A DNA stretch of 64,000 nt from Meghimatium bilineatum (GCA_034231615.1 CM067298.1:4097834-4161833); one strand, 5' to 3'; counted from the stretch's first letter, positions 23,155 to 34,118 are shown. Notes: generated by a model not told the origin, from the letters alone. Program-made: numbers and translations.

Positions 23155-23455
23155 CTGTAAGGAATTCTCTCCTGTCATAGCGGTTAAGCTGTTTGTTTTG
23201 TGCTCTAGAGGTCATGGGATAAAAATTCTGCCTGCGAAGTCTAGTTTATAAAGTGGATTTTTTTCAGAGATGCCTGGAGATTTATGATTTGGAAATATGG
23301 AGTTAACATGCAGAGAGTAGTTCTCTCTTCAGCAGCTTGCCACATCATCCAGAGGGACAAAGTACATATGAGAAACTCGAGTGCAATGAAGTCAATCATC
23401 TGCTCCCTTTCTTTCTCTAACGATCCTATGAGCCACACATGATTGTCCACAGTTT
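23155..23455 (+). mobile_element. tRNA-derived SINE, family A (decayed)
   Basis: A-box-like TCATAGCGGTTAAGC and a degraded B box at GGTCATGGGATAAAAATTC, then the body seen at 27285-27520 (TTTATAAAGTGGATT, CAGAGAT..CTGGAGATT, GTGCAATGAAGTCAAT). Confidence 0.7.
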
Positions 23456-23784
23456 ATGAAAAAGGTACCGGAAATATTTTACAGAATGTTTACAGTGATG
23501 CTGCAATATCTCCGCCTTTTACATTGACACATCTATTCTCATCACAATATTTTTGAGGCAAGTAGGCCTGTATATAGGAGGGGGTTGGGGCACTGTTCCT
23601 ACTAAGCTGCACTACCGTGAGCTAGCGGACACCTTTATATCCCTTGGCGCACAGAATTTCGTTGTGGCTCACAAGATTTACATATAGAGATGTGTGTTCA
23701 AGTTCCTATAATAATAAAATAGATAATGCTGAAGAAGATGAACTCTCGTTAGGCAGAAAGTTTTCCACAGATAAAATTTGAAAT
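23455..23784. other. Intergenic stretch
   Basis: No gene or repeat family recognised in about 330 bp of mixed composition. Confidence 0.3.
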
Positions 23785-23897
23785 TTGTCAGCCCACTGAG
23801 AGAGATTTATCAGCCCACTGAGAGAGATTTATCAGCCCACTGAGAGAGATTTATCAGCCCACTGAGAGAGATTTTTCAGCCCCCTGAGAGAGATTTT
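23785..23897. repeat. 22-bp tandem repeat
   Basis: ATCAGCCCACTGAGAGAGATTT, about five copies. Confidence 0.95.
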
Positions 23898-24284
23898 TTC
23901 TCACTGACAACATATTTATGGTCCTGAAGGCAAGGTTTGCTCCCTATTCTGTTGTCAGATTTCAGTAATGAAGATATGTTAGGAAGAGAAGACACTAGCA
24001 TAACAAGAGTAGATCATGGTTAGATCGCCTTAGCTGCCTCTAATTTCAGTCTCATTGGCTGCCCCAGAAATCACATGTTCAACAACAACCAATGATTGAT
24101 ATTTTCTCATAAGCCTACTATTGTTCTTATATTATTGTCTATTGACATAATGAAAGTAAAAAACTCACCATCATTTCTTTCCTTTTCATTCATTTGTTTT
24201 TCTTTAATTGTAATATAAAAACATTCCTAAGAAATGATTTGAATTGTTTTGTCTTGTTTACCATGTCTTGTTGTATCTGCCAAA

Positions 24285-24440
24285 TCTCATGAGATAGTGC
24301 AGCGATATTAATATAACTTTTTATCTCTCATAAGATAGTGCAGAGATAATATATTAACTTTTATCTCTCATAAGATAGTGCAGAGATAATATATTAACTT
24401 TTATATCTCATGAGATAGTGTAGAGATATTAATATATTAA
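24285..24440. repeat. About 46-bp tandem repeat
   Basis: Three to four units of TCTCATAAGATAGTGCAGAG plus ATATATTAACTTTTA. Confidence 0.9.
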
Positions 24441-24549
24441 CTTTTGTCTATACAATATTTGTAACATGATTTAATGCTTATTTGTTTCGACAATAATTAA
24501 TCAAGGTTTTTAGTTTATTCAGTTATGTTCAAAATATGTTAATTTAATT

Positions 24550-25150
24550 CAGTTTGTATCATCTTCTGCGATCAGTTTCCTATGCTCTGAAGTCTACACA
24601 GGCAGGAGTCTCCATGAATGCAGTCGTCAGCAGAAGGTCCTCACTGTTGCCCCACAGCTTCACTTTCAGATCTGTCTCTTGCGGCCAGGTTTTAGTCCTC
24701 AAGTCGCCAAAAGTGGACATGTCTGAAGAATATGCTCTGGGGTCTGAGGACCCTTTTGACAGGGACATCGGTCAGTTTTGATTAGCTTTATTTTGTGTAG
24801 ATGTGCTTGTAGGCTACAGTGTCCTGTGTGGAGACTACAAATGGTAATTTGCTGTGATATGTTCAGCTTTAGGATGGGAGTCTTGTGAAAAGTTGCTGTC
24901 TGTTCTCGGACTCTGTGTATGTTTGTAATTTCTTTTTATAAGATTTTTTTTCAGTCAGTGATATTCTGAGATGGAATTATTCCTTTTTTTTGCGACTGCT
25001 TTTTTCCAGTCCATGCATGTTGTCGGAGGTCGGATGTGTCAAACTTTCTTTAAGACTACTTGAGTTCATGTGACTTTAGGGCGTTCATGATCAGCTGCCT
25101 CATTTCCTGCAATTCTGTAGTGTGTAGGGATCCTCTGAAGCACCACTTTT
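24550..25150 (-). mobile_element. LINE ORF2 C-terminal region (RNase H-type LINE)
   Basis: The - strand gives a frame-shifted CPCQKGPQTPEHILQ-like segment and TWPQETDLKVKLWGN, the cysteine/histidine tail that follows RNase H in I/jockey-like LINEs. Same motif order as 35690-35870. Confidence 0.7.
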
Positions 25151-25436
25151 GAGTTTGTATGATAGGTCTGTTCCTTTGAGGTACATGTCATAAGTTGTAT
25201 CAATTGCACAGCTCTAACGTATATAATAAGGTTTACTCCAATGCATTAGTAGTTTTGCACCAATTTTCTGCTACAAGAAAGTAGATTTGCTTTTTCTACT
25301 CACAGTTTTGTGAAGCTTCTGGCAATTCATTTTGTGTAGAGTTTTATTTTTCTACTAACAATTTGGTGGTGCTCCTGGCAAATCATTATGTCAGAATATT
25401 TATTGATTATAAGTCGACATCATTGCACCGCATACA

Positions 25437-25815
25437 AATCCATAGATGCTCAGTCTCTCCAAGCAAATCCATAGATGCTCAGTCTCTCCAAGCAAATCCA
25501 TAGATGCTCAGTCTCTCCAAGCAAATCCATAGATGCTCAGTCTCTCCAAGCAAATCCATAGATGCTCAGTCTCTCCAAGCAAATCCATAGATGTTCAGTC
25601 TCTCCAAGCAAATCCATAGATGCTCAGTCTCTCCAAGCAAATCCATAGATGCTCAGTCTCTCCAAGCAAATGCATAGATGCTCAGTCTCTGCAAGCAAAT
25701 CCATAGATGCTCAGTCTCTCCAAGCAAATCCATAGATGCTCAGTCTCTCCAAGCAAATCCATAGATGCTCAGTCTCTCCAAGCAAATGCATAGATGCTCA
25801 GTCTCTCCAAGCAAA
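25437..25815. repeat. 29-bp tandem repeat
   Basis: TCCATAGATGCTCAGTCTCT plus CCAAGCAAA, thirteen copies with very few variants. Confidence 0.97.
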
Positions 25816-25887
25816 TATTGAAGTTGTATGAATACTGATGGTACCGTAGTTCGCTAGTTTAACACAATACTCATTCTACATCCTCTT

Positions 25888-26140
25888 CTGTGTTCGTTCT
25901 CAAACTCCTGCAGATTAGTAGGGCGTAGTCCAGAGAACAGAATGTGTTGTGTCATGGCTTACAGCATTGCTATAATATCTGTGCCTTTCGGCCTGACACA
26001 TCCAACTTCAGCATGGCTTTGAGTCACTTTTACGGTATATGAGATGGGACAGCCAACTCCACCCCATAACCTCCTTAATCACCTCTTGTAACATGCATGG
26101 AAGTTAAACAGTGTTGCTATTATTTGCTTCCCTCTCAGGC
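25888..26140 (+). mobile_element. RepG interspersed repeat
   Basis: Starts GTTCGTTCTCAAACTCCTGC, contains GTAGTCCAGAGAACAGAATG, GGCCTGACACATCCAACTTC, GATGGGACAGCCAACTCC and ACCTCTTGTAACATGCATGG. Confidence 0.85.
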
Positions 26141-26199
26141 CTGACAATATACGTGCCATCCTCATTCTATCTCTCAGATTCCCGTGCCACACTGAATAC

Positions 26200-26425
26200 C
26201 AAATAATACAAATAAAACCCTTAAGCCGCCAGAGTCGTAGCGGTGCCACACTGGAGATATAAGCACAAAACGCTTTCCAAACAATCCTCAGCCATTTGGA
26301 GAAGTGTAAATGAGATATAGGATGTGACAACCAACTCCACCCCATAACCTCCTTAGTCACCTCTTACAACATGCAAGGAAGGTAAACAGTGTTGCCATTG
26401 TTTGCTCCCATTTTGGGCCCAGCAA
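26200..26425 (-). mobile_element. LINE C-terminal fragment joined to RepG scrap
   Basis: The - strand shows KWLRIVWKAFCAYISSVAPL, like 17690-17865. From 26310 a piece of RepG (CAACTCCACCCCATAACCTC) follows, duplicating the piece at 26050-26100. Confidence 0.6.
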
Positions 26426-27085
26426 CAGTTACCAAATAAATCTATTTATAGATTTATAGCATGTTTGTGGAGACTTGAAGCGTGGCCTTGATCCATGTGG
26501 TTCATAGTCTTGCAACAAGCTGAGTTCAGTACCATATGATTCCATTGTGTGAGGATTAGTGCATTTTTCCCGTTAGTGAGTTGTGGAAAGAATTTGAGTG
26601 GTGTATGTGATAAAGGCTGCATGCCCTTGCTGTCAGCACATCATGTTCAGGGTAAGTTTCTTTAATTTACACTCTGACATAAAAATCCAGTCCTTACCGG
26701 GGATCCAACCCTGGACCTCACCAATATCAGACCACAGCTCTAACCTCTCTGTCATGCTTGAATGTGTAAATATGTTGCATTATAAATATGTTAAATTATT
26801 ATTTGTTACTTTCAGCGAGTGCCATCAAGATGTATGCATGATTCATTCTATTATATTCTGCTTGAAGTTTGATAAAAAATGTTATGTGCAGTAACATACA
26901 CAGTTGTTTTGAGATTATATATATTTCATGTCAACAATATTCTGTTTCACTTTGTTTATAAAGAGACATTTTTTTCTATCTTTCTCTCCTTACATATCAA
27001 TTGTTTCTGGTTTTATCGTAAACAGTTTTTTAAATTTTCAGAATCATATACATCAGTCCGCCGAAGACGGATGTGTCGGGCATGG
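26426..27085. other. Intergenic stretch
   Basis: No gene recognised. At 26690-26760 a segment with CCGGGGATCCAACCCTGGAC resembles an inverted B box (GGTCCAGGGTTGGATCC on the - strand), so an old tRNA-related SINE may lie there. Confidence 0.35.
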
Positions 27086-27087
27086 GT

Positions 27088-27225
27088 GCAAATAAAACAG
27101 TGATGCACCGAATTTCCATTCTCTGGACTACATCCTGCTGGAAATCTAGTAGGACCATGGTCCTGCTGCAAGAGATCTCCAGCAGAAGTTTAAGAATGAA
27201 CACTGAAGAAAAAGAAGAATAATAT
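27088..27225 (-). mobile_element. RepH palindrome-core repeat
   Basis: Inverted copy: CATTCTCTGGACTACATCCT, GAAATCTAGTAGGACCATGG, TCCTGCTGCAAGAGATCTCC, AGCAGAAGTTTAAGAATGAA. See the best + copies at 38186-38345 and 62540-62700. Confidence 0.85.
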
Positions 27226-27284
27226 ACATCAGTAGTTGTAGTAGATCCACGACCCTTACATTATAAAACCCCCAGAAATCTCCC

Positions 27285-27522
27285 TGGCATAGTGGTTAAG
27301 ACTTTCATTTTGTAATCAAGAGGTCATGGGTTCAAATCTCGCTTGCAATGTCTTATTTATAAAATGGATTATTTTCAGAGATCTCTAGGGATTATCATTT
27401 GGAGATACAGAGTTACGTGCTGTGAGTGGTACTCATGCCAGGTGGCATACTTCTTTGTTGAGAGTGATGGAGTACATTATAGGATAATCTGAGTACAATG
27501 AAGTAAATCCTCTCTGCCTTTT
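27285..27522 (+). mobile_element. tRNA-derived SINE, family A (best copy)
   Basis: Pol III promoter boxes are visible: A box TGGCATAGTGGTTAAG and B box GGGTTCAAATCTC, 33 bp apart. The body continues TTATAAAATGGATTATTTTC, AGATACAGAGTTACGTGCTG, and GAGTACAATGAAGTAAATCC. Other copies: 23155, 48608, 49985 (inverted), 50985. Confidence 0.85.
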
Positions 27523-27527
27523 GAGAG

Positions 27528-27680
27528 ACTATCTATCTATGTCATGTGTCCTCACTGCCACTCTGTTGGTTAGTCGGATTGTCCACTATCTATGTCATGT
27601 GTCCTCACTGCCACTCTGTTGGTTAGTCGGATTGTCCACTATCTATCTATGTCATGTGTTCTCACTGCCACTCTGTAAAC
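27528..27680. repeat. About 54-bp tandem repeat
   Basis: Three copies of CTATCTATGTCATGTGTCCT plus CACTGCCACTCTGTTGGTTA, lengths vary with the number of CTAT steps. Confidence 0.93.
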
Positions 27681-27850
27681 CTCTCGGTTCTGTACAAGAT
27701 GCCGAGCCTCTTCCAGTGTCATGTTAAGTCATCAATATCCTGTCATTCATAGTCTTGGTCTGCCTGTTGTTCTTTTTCCTATAACTTTGTCCTTCATGAT
27801 TAATCTTTCTTCTAAACCATTGTGTATTTTTTTTAATGTATGAAATATGC

Positions 27851-27884
27851 TATAGTCCGTTCAGAATCGTTTGCCGAGATGTTA
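27851..27884 (+). repeat. Left terminal inverted repeat
   Basis: Begins TATAGTCCGTTCAGAATCG (first TA is the target duplication). Exact reverse complement of 30196-30229. Confidence 0.97.
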
Positions 27885-30227
27885 TGATTTATAATTCAAA
27901 AAGTTCTTGATGATTTCACATGAATTTTGGCATACGTTGTTAAAATGTCCATGTCGCGAAAACATATGTGTTACTTGATGTCTAGCTGTAACGGTTATTT
28001 GAAAGCGGCGAATTCTTTTGATGTTTGCCCATGTAAATATGATTTCGACCATAAACAAAATATTTTACAGTAATCTAGTGCAATGATGACCCATAGGCGT
28101 GTCCACAAAATTTTACATGGTGGCAGGTGTAAAAAAAATTTAAAATATATCTTTTGTTCGTAGAGTCAATTTGATATTGTTCCATGCTCTTGGTGTGAGT
28201 TTCACAAATGTTGTCGCTGCCTTTGAAATAAGTACATATATTTCTTCATGTAAGGACATTTTGTCTGTAATAGTTGATCCAAGATATCTGAACTTCTGTA
28301 TTGAATCAAGCGGGCTAATTTTTATAAGTAATGGTTGATGGTTTGCTTATAACATTTTTTTGAATTGCTTGGGTGGTATTGAGCAATGAAATGTTTTACA
28401 AATCAACTTGTAAATTTTGCAAATCAAACTTTTTTTAGTGTAGACTTAATCAGAGTAATGATCATTCATAATCAGACGAGTCAAATAGGTCGATTACTGT
28501 TTTCGGCTGAACAAACAACAAACCTTCCTTTTTCCAATATTCCTCTTCTTGGCGTAACACATGATCCTCACATTTCACCCAGTAGTCTTTATGTATATTT
28601 GATAGAGCCTGATTTGTAAGTGTCTCAATATCACATAATTTGAAAGTTGTATTTGTAGATGCTACGTGTCCTTTAACTTTTGCCCAAATTAGCTCTATAG
28701 GATTTAAGTGTGCATGATATGGAGGTAGTCTCAAACATCTATGACCATGTTCTTCAATTAACTTGTCTATTTTAAATATCTTTGTTCGTTGTGTCTGTTT
28801 TACAAGGTTAAGCAATTCGGGTTTCAAGTACCTGTCGGTAACTGGTATGTGTTCTTTTATGAGCCACGTTTTGATTGCATCTTTTGTACTTGATGATGTT
28901 GGGATTCTACCTTCTACGTTCACTACGTTATGGTATGAAGCATTGTCCATTATCAGACAAGAAGGTCTATCTAATATTGGAAGAATACTTTTTTCGATCC
29001 AGTCTTCGAATATGTGCCCATTCATTTCGGAGTGGTAGTCTCTATTGTCAATGGATTTTGAAATGAAAATTAGATGAGCATTCTGCAACAACCCATTATG
29101 TCTGCTACCTGCATGTGCAACTATCAAACGTTGCCCTTTACTACTTGGTACTGATCTTTTAATACTTCCATCTGCTAACTGCCATTCCTTTTCATTTGTA
29201 TGATGAGCGTTGATCCAAGTTTCATCTAAATACACAATATCATAACCATTCTCGCGCATTCCCTTCACTTCACGTAAATACTTGCTTCTAAGAGCTACCA
29301 GATGTGGCTTTTCACAAATAATGTTTTTTCCACTAGCATACTTTCTAAAGGTGAAGCCTGCATTTCTTACAGTTTTCCATAATAAAGTTTTTGATATTTC
29401 AATGTCGTTATTAGTTTTCAGCCAAATTTTCAACTTTCTAAGTGTCACTTCTTCGTTTTTATCAAACATTCTACATATTTCTCTTTTTACTAGGTCCTTA
29501 TCGAAACTGTCTATCTTTTCTTTCCTTCCTTGCTTTCGTGAATTTGTTGGCAATAAATATCCGCTTGCTTCCACTATTCGATCAAATGAACGTTTACACA
29601 AACCTAAAATATGCATTGTTCTCTTCTCAGGATTTGATAAAGAACAATAAAGATGTCCCTTTTTACGCTCTCTGCAGAAGTATTGATAAATCTTTATAGC
29701 AATGTTATGCTCAGTAAAATATTTCGCTTTCAGACTCATTCTCACATAGACTTGCAGAAGGTAATATGCTTAGTGCCACCTACTTTCTGTAAATATTGAG
29801 ACGTGCCTCTGACTTGTGACTTGAAATCGAGTAAATAGCCGTTTTTGATTTCACATAATTCTAAGTTCAGGAAAAATAATATTTGGTGCTAAACGGGTAT
29901 TTCCATATGTAACATTGCTTTATACAAATGTACAGTGGAAACAACTATTTTTAGAACGGTGCACATTCTACCGTGAGGGTCATGCCTTTATATTTAATAA
30001 TCAGCTGTGAGATGTAAGCATCTACATAATCCAGCGGTTTAGATTAACTTTTTTTTAATATAGGTTAAATAAGGTATCTTTGAAACTGGATCACATTTCT
30101 TTGATAAAAAAATATTTCTATAGCGACATTATTATTCTAAACCTAACTTCAAATGATCAATCCAAATGAACAATACGTTTTTGATAAAAATAATTTAACA
30201 TCTCGGCAAACGATTCTGAACGGACTA
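27853..30227 (-). mobile_element. Complete Tc1/mariner-superfamily transposon, DD82E (Sailor)-like
   Basis: A 2.37-kb element with identical 34-bp terminal inverted repeats (counted with the TA), flanked by TA on both sides, the target duplication of the IS630-Tc1-mariner superfamily. It encodes one uninterrupted transposase. Flanking host sequence reads ..atatgc-TA at left and TA-gcatac.. at right, a neat palindromic target. The intact frame plus perfect TIRs indicates a young, possibly still autonomous copy. Confidence 0.92.
28462..29739 (-). CDS. DDE transposase, 425 aa, intact
   Basis: Cut-and-paste transposase of the IS630-Tc1-mariner superfamily. Order: N-terminal helix-turn-helix-like region (to about residue 125, basic, with KRSFDRIVEASG), then the RNase H-fold catalytic core. 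Catalytic D1 is in YLDETW, D2 in LIMDNASYH, and the third acid is E in HLNPIELIWAKVK; I count 83 residues between D2 and E, far more than the 34 of Tc1/mariner and close to the DD82E group named Sailor. The glycine-basic stretch SSKGQRLIVAHAG between D1 and D2 is typical. Start: the first in-frame ATG (29739, MSLKAKYF) is chosen; a GTG six bases upstream is not a credible animal start. No stops or frameshifts. Spacing should be recounted by alignment. Confidence 0.92.
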   Translation of the reverse strand: MSLKAKYFTEHNIAIKIYQYFCRERKKGHLYCSLSNPEKRTMHILGLCKRSFDRIVEASGYLLPTNSRKQGRKEKIDSFDKDLVKREICRMFDKNEEVTLRKLKIWLKTNNDIEISKTLLWKTVRNAGFTFRKYASGKNIICEKPHLVALRSKYLREVKGMRENGYDIVYLDETWINAHHTNEKEWQLADGSIKRSVPSSKGQRLIVAHAGSRHNGLLQNAHLIFISKSIDNRDYHSEMNGHIFEDWIEKSILPILDRPSCLIMDNASYHNVVNVEGRIPTSSSTKDAIKTWLIKEHIPVTDRYLKPELLNLVKQTQRTKIFKIDKLIEEHGHRCLRLPPYHAHLNPIELIWAKVKGHVASTNTTFKLCDIETLTNQALSNIHKDYWVKCEDHVLRQEEEYWKKEGLLFVQPKTVIDLFDSSDYE

Positions 30228-30229
30228 TA
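30196..30229 (-). repeat. Right terminal inverted repeat
   Basis: Ends ATTCTGAACGGACTATA (last TA is the target duplication). 34 of 34 positions pair with the left TIR. Confidence 0.97.
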
Positions 30230-31080
30230 GCATACGTTTGTGATGAAAGTATAGATAAAGTGATATGGGATATCCACAAGATGAAAGTCTGACTGTATGC
30301 ATATCATTTACTTGGTAGTCTACTGTTTCGTGGTGGTTGGTCTGACAGGCCACTGGTAAGACCTTCAGCTCTCCTACTCAGAGGGTCTCTAACATATATT
30401 GTAATTGACATATTTTTTAACAATTTACAAACTCCTCATCCTGGTGTATTTTTGTTAATCATTTATGTTTGTAATCTAATTCTGATCTGGTTTTGTTTAA
30501 TTTATTCTCTGATGCAAGTTTTATTTGTTACACAAAGTGTATTGTGATTATGCCAAGTTGAGTATGTAACTTGCAACCACAGAACTGGATTAATCTGTTA
30601 CAGTGTTGAGAACGGTTCTTTGTTAAATTTTTGTGTACAAACAAGAGGAGGGTTATATGGTTAATGAAATAATAGAATTGTATCTGATGATATGAGATAT
30701 TGATAGTTTGTTGATGGTTTCCAAGAAATGGTTGGAATGAGAGATTCTGTAAGACTGTTCAGATCACCAGCACACAAGCACTGTCTTGTGTCAGGAAGTA
30801 TTCTCTCTCTGGGAATAGCACTTCCATCACAAAACAAGATTTATCAACTTTACATTGAATGCACAGACTGTCAGACTTTAGGGTATGGGTAAGAAAAATT
30901 ACAAATAAGACATTTCAAATAAGACAGTTTCAACATGACAGTCTTTTTCAAGAAAATACCTGACAAACAGTGAACAATGTTTACACCATATTTCTCTGAG
31001 CCAGATACAGTGACATCCTTTCTGAACTGACAAATATTTATGTCATTACCAAAATTAGCCTTACTGAAATAAAAGAGGCG
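30230..31080. other. Intergenic stretch with one dispersed repeat
   Basis: No gene recognised. 30840-30985 is related to 40350-40530 (shared ACAAATAA.ACA...GACAGTTTCA and TCAAGAAAATA). Confidence 0.45.
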
Positions 31081-31554
31081 ACAAATTCTACAATGTACTC
31101 AGCACATAAGAGGGCTGTCTCCAGAACATTCTTCTACCCCTGACACTGAAAGGCAACAAAGGGTTTCAGCGAATAGATAGATAGACCAAAATTTGCTATA
31201 TATAGTTATACATATTAAAGAATGTGCATGCAGAATGTCTGTGAGTGTCACAATTGAACCTCCAGACAAACCAACCATGCTGAATGTCAGTGACCCACTA
31301 GATTCCACAGCCAAAATCCATGAGAGCCAGTGTACCCTGGACCAGCAACAAACCAACCACTAAAGAATAAACTAAATTGGAGATTTGAAAATGAATTGTT
31401 AAATAGAGAGTTTTGTTGTAAGTGTACGTGCTATGCGAGGTAGCAGAGTTGGCAGCGAGCTTGCTTCTCTAGGTGGTTCCAACAACGACCATTCACATTG
31501 TACTGGTGATACAATTGCCTCACAATTAGAGAATAATTGAATAACAATGTCCTG
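31081..31554. other. Intergenic stretch
   Basis: Nothing recognised. Open frames here have no family resemblance. Confidence 0.3.
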
Positions 31555-31725
31555 TACATGGTAAGCTTGCATTGTAATGGGATTCCAATGTCCTGTACAG
31601 GATACACTTCAGTTATGATGGCATTCCCATGTCCTGTACAGGATACACTTCAGTTATGATGGGATTCCAATGTCCTGTACAGGATGTACTTCAATTGTAA
31701 TGGGATTCCAGTATCATGTACAGCA
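31555..31725. repeat. About 42-bp tandem repeat
   Basis: Units with CAATGTCCTGTACAGGATAC and TTATGATGGGATTC, about four copies. Each contains the short palindrome CCTGTACAGG. Confidence 0.92.
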
Positions 31726-31904
31726 TGTCTATTCAATTACATGTACTCGGGGGCCAAAATGTAGAAAATGGGGATCATCACGGGCCAGATTTATAAAAAA
31801 CACATTAAATGATTTTATATATTTAGTTTTTTATAACTTCATTTCACTGTTTTAGCAATGATCCGCGGGCCACTTACTAGGCCTCCGCTGGCCGGATATG
31901 GTCC

Positions 31905-32060
31905 GCCGGCCGCCAATTGAATAGCCCTGATGTAGACTCTCGTAAAACATTGAGTATCGTCTGCTCTGTCCATAGGTTGGCCGTCTGTTATTGAAGCAGA
32001 ATCATCCAACGTGTCGTCTCGCTCGTTTCCTTCCACATCCTGCTTGTCCGGGAACATAGA
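31905..32060 (-). mobile_element. LINE RNase H-domain fragment
   Basis: The - strand reads VEGNERDDTLDDSASITDGQ and PMDRAD, a decayed G.V.GNE.AD.LA..A motif, the end of RNase H. The TDGQPMDR tail is shared with 44440-44500, so the same LINE family. Confidence 0.75.
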
Positions 32061-32675
32061 TGAAAATGATTGTACCCAGTGGAACCATCTCCAATGATTC
32101 TACCTATAAGCCTATAATACGCACTTCACCAGTCTTCGTTTTCTGGATCACACAAAATGAATTACTCAGTATGCGAGTAGGCGTGCAATTCCAGCCAGTT
32201 TAGGGCATTCATTCCGGAAAATACCTTTATCGTTAGATCACGTGGTGCTGCTGCGAAGGTCCCACTAGATTCGTGAACTACACTTTCACATGATATGACG
32301 ATATAGGCCCATGCGCCGTTAGTGACGGATGACCTACCAATCTATAAATAACAACATTTGTGTTATCTGTATGTTCGGAGATGAGTGTCTTGACCTCGGT
32401 GTCAACACTCACGAGATTGCGGTCCCTGAACTCTATATTGAGTGCAGTGATGCTTTTGATAAACCTCTTGATAAACCCTTAGGACAAGTATTCTCTCCTG
32501 GGTTAATACCTTCTGGTGCACAAATATGCCTGACAATGACTGTTTTATCCTTAGCGCGCCCCCATTCATGATTTGCCTCTGAAGCGTTTTCTCAGTTACA
32601 CGAGTGCGCTGTTTGTTTACTGGATTGAGACTATTGGCAGTATAGACGACCTAGGTGCAGAAAGTAAACACAGCT
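32061..32675. other. Intergenic stretch
   Basis: Relatively GC-rich and CpG-containing compared with its neighbourhood; no domain recognised. It could be part of an old element. Confidence 0.3.
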
Positions 32676-32945
32676 TCTTCTTCTGCGTTCGTTCTCAAAC
32701 TCCTGCAGATTAGCAGGATGTAGTCCGGAGAACGGAATGCGTTGTGTCATGGTTTATAGCATTGCTGCGATATCTGCGTCTTTCGGCCTGAAACATACGA
32801 CTTCAGCATGGCTTTGGGTCTTTGACCCTATACGGGATGGGACAGTCAACTCCATCCCATAACCTCCTTAGTCGCCTCTTACGACATGCGTGGAAGGTAA
32901 ACAGTGTTGCTATCCTTTGCTCCCCTTTCGGGCCCGGAAGCACAC
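32676..32945 (+). mobile_element. RepG interspersed repeat (best copy)
   Basis: Complete-looking: GCGTTCGTTCTCAAACTCCT, GCAGGATGTAGTCCGGAGAA, TGTGTCATGGTTTATAGC, TTTCGGCCTGAAACATACGA, GGGACAGTCAACTCCATCCC, ACGACATGCGTGGAAGGTAA, GCTCCCCTTTCGGGCCC. No pol III boxes or coding frame recognised. Confidence 0.85.
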
Positions 32946-33334
32946 GGCGAACACGGCTTCATTCGTTACATTTTGTATTATTGTATTGTTATTTATTGGC
33001 CACTATTTATAGACTTGGAGTCGCCCGACAAAAATAGCCGTCTGACCAGGGAAACACACAAAAACCAGGGAAATAATCCAAATACCGGAAAACCAGCCTT
33101 CTAGGTCATCTGCGCACAGGTTTTAATGATGCTCAAAATTGGATGCTCAGTGGGTTGAAGTGGATTCTATCTTCAAGCTTTACCTATTGCATTTCAGTTT
33201 TGCACAGCGTGTACATATTACAATTGTCAACAGCGTGCAGAAGCCTAGTGGTTAGCCAGATTATTCACAATAGCCTGGTCATAAAGAAAAGTACCAGATG
33301 ACTGGCAAAAATCAGTAATTCTACCATTATAGAA

Positions 33335-33560
33335 AAACAAAGGTAGTAAGAGAGTGTCCGGCTCTGTCGCAAGTGATACAGAGCGCGTCTGTGACGGCAA
33401 AGGTACCGAGTTCGATCCTCACCACAGGCAAGTGTGCATCCGGATCGTTCAGAAAGCAATGGCAACCTACTGAACGTATTTATATTGCCTAGAAAATCAC
33501 CACAGCCAACAAATTGATAGCTACGTCCTGGATAGGATATGCTACCAATAAAATAAGTAA
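33335..33560 (+). mobile_element. tRNA-derived SINE, family C
   Basis: Head with B box GAGTTCGATCCTC, body CAAGTGTGCATCCGGATCGT, CAGAAAGCAATGGCAACCTA, TCCTGGATAGGATATGCTAC, end AATAAAATAAGTAAG. Second copy at 55880-56090. Confidence 0.85.
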
Positions 33561-33871
33561 GAGAGAATGTAGAGGCATCTCCTTATTAAGTCATAAATCT
33601 ACACAATATAATAGAACAGAGAATGCGATACATTGCAGAACCACAGCTGAGTCCCGCTCAATTTGGCTTCAGAAGGGGAGCAAGCTGTACAGACACAATA
33701 TTCAGCCACAGAAAACTAAGTGAAAAACCTAATCGAATACAATCAAGATTTAAACACAGTATTTGTAGACCAGGAAAAGGCATTCGACAGAGTAGATGTA
33801 AACATTTTCTTGGAGACATTTAAAATGTATAACATCCGAGGACAGCTGTTAGATAATATCAATAAATCAAG

Positions 33872-34118
33872 TGCCATGCTGAGTGGCGTAGGCGATCATG
33901 TTTTGTCAATAAGCTCGGTTGGTGAACTTCTACCGTGCCACAATACTAGTCCATCAAGCAACTTTTCTCTTTGTCGTCCCCTATCTCTTTTCTCCTTGAT
34001 GTTTCAATTGGTTATTAAGTGTTCAAGCTGTGTTCTTTTCAACACATGCCATAGAAACCTCGACTGTCTGCCCCTAATGTTTGATATGATTGATCGTTTT
34101 ACGCCAGCATCAATGTGA
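33872..34118 (-). mobile_element. Nested LINE 3' end (antisense) with target duplication
   Basis: The - strand of this piece matches the C-terminal coding of the LINE at 42018-42380 (same GRQSRFL.HVLK and DRRRDKEKLLDGLVLWH-type segments). It is flanked by near-identical TTAGATAATATCAATA / TTAGATAACATCAATA at about 33849 and 34122, a target-site duplication. Confidence 0.75.

Noticed and set aside
24554-24781. Small + strand protein gene
   Set aside because: It is the shadow of a LINE C-terminus on the - strand.
27285-27360. Functional tRNA gene
   Set aside because: Same reason: pol III boxes inside a repeated SINE, several diverged copies in the window.
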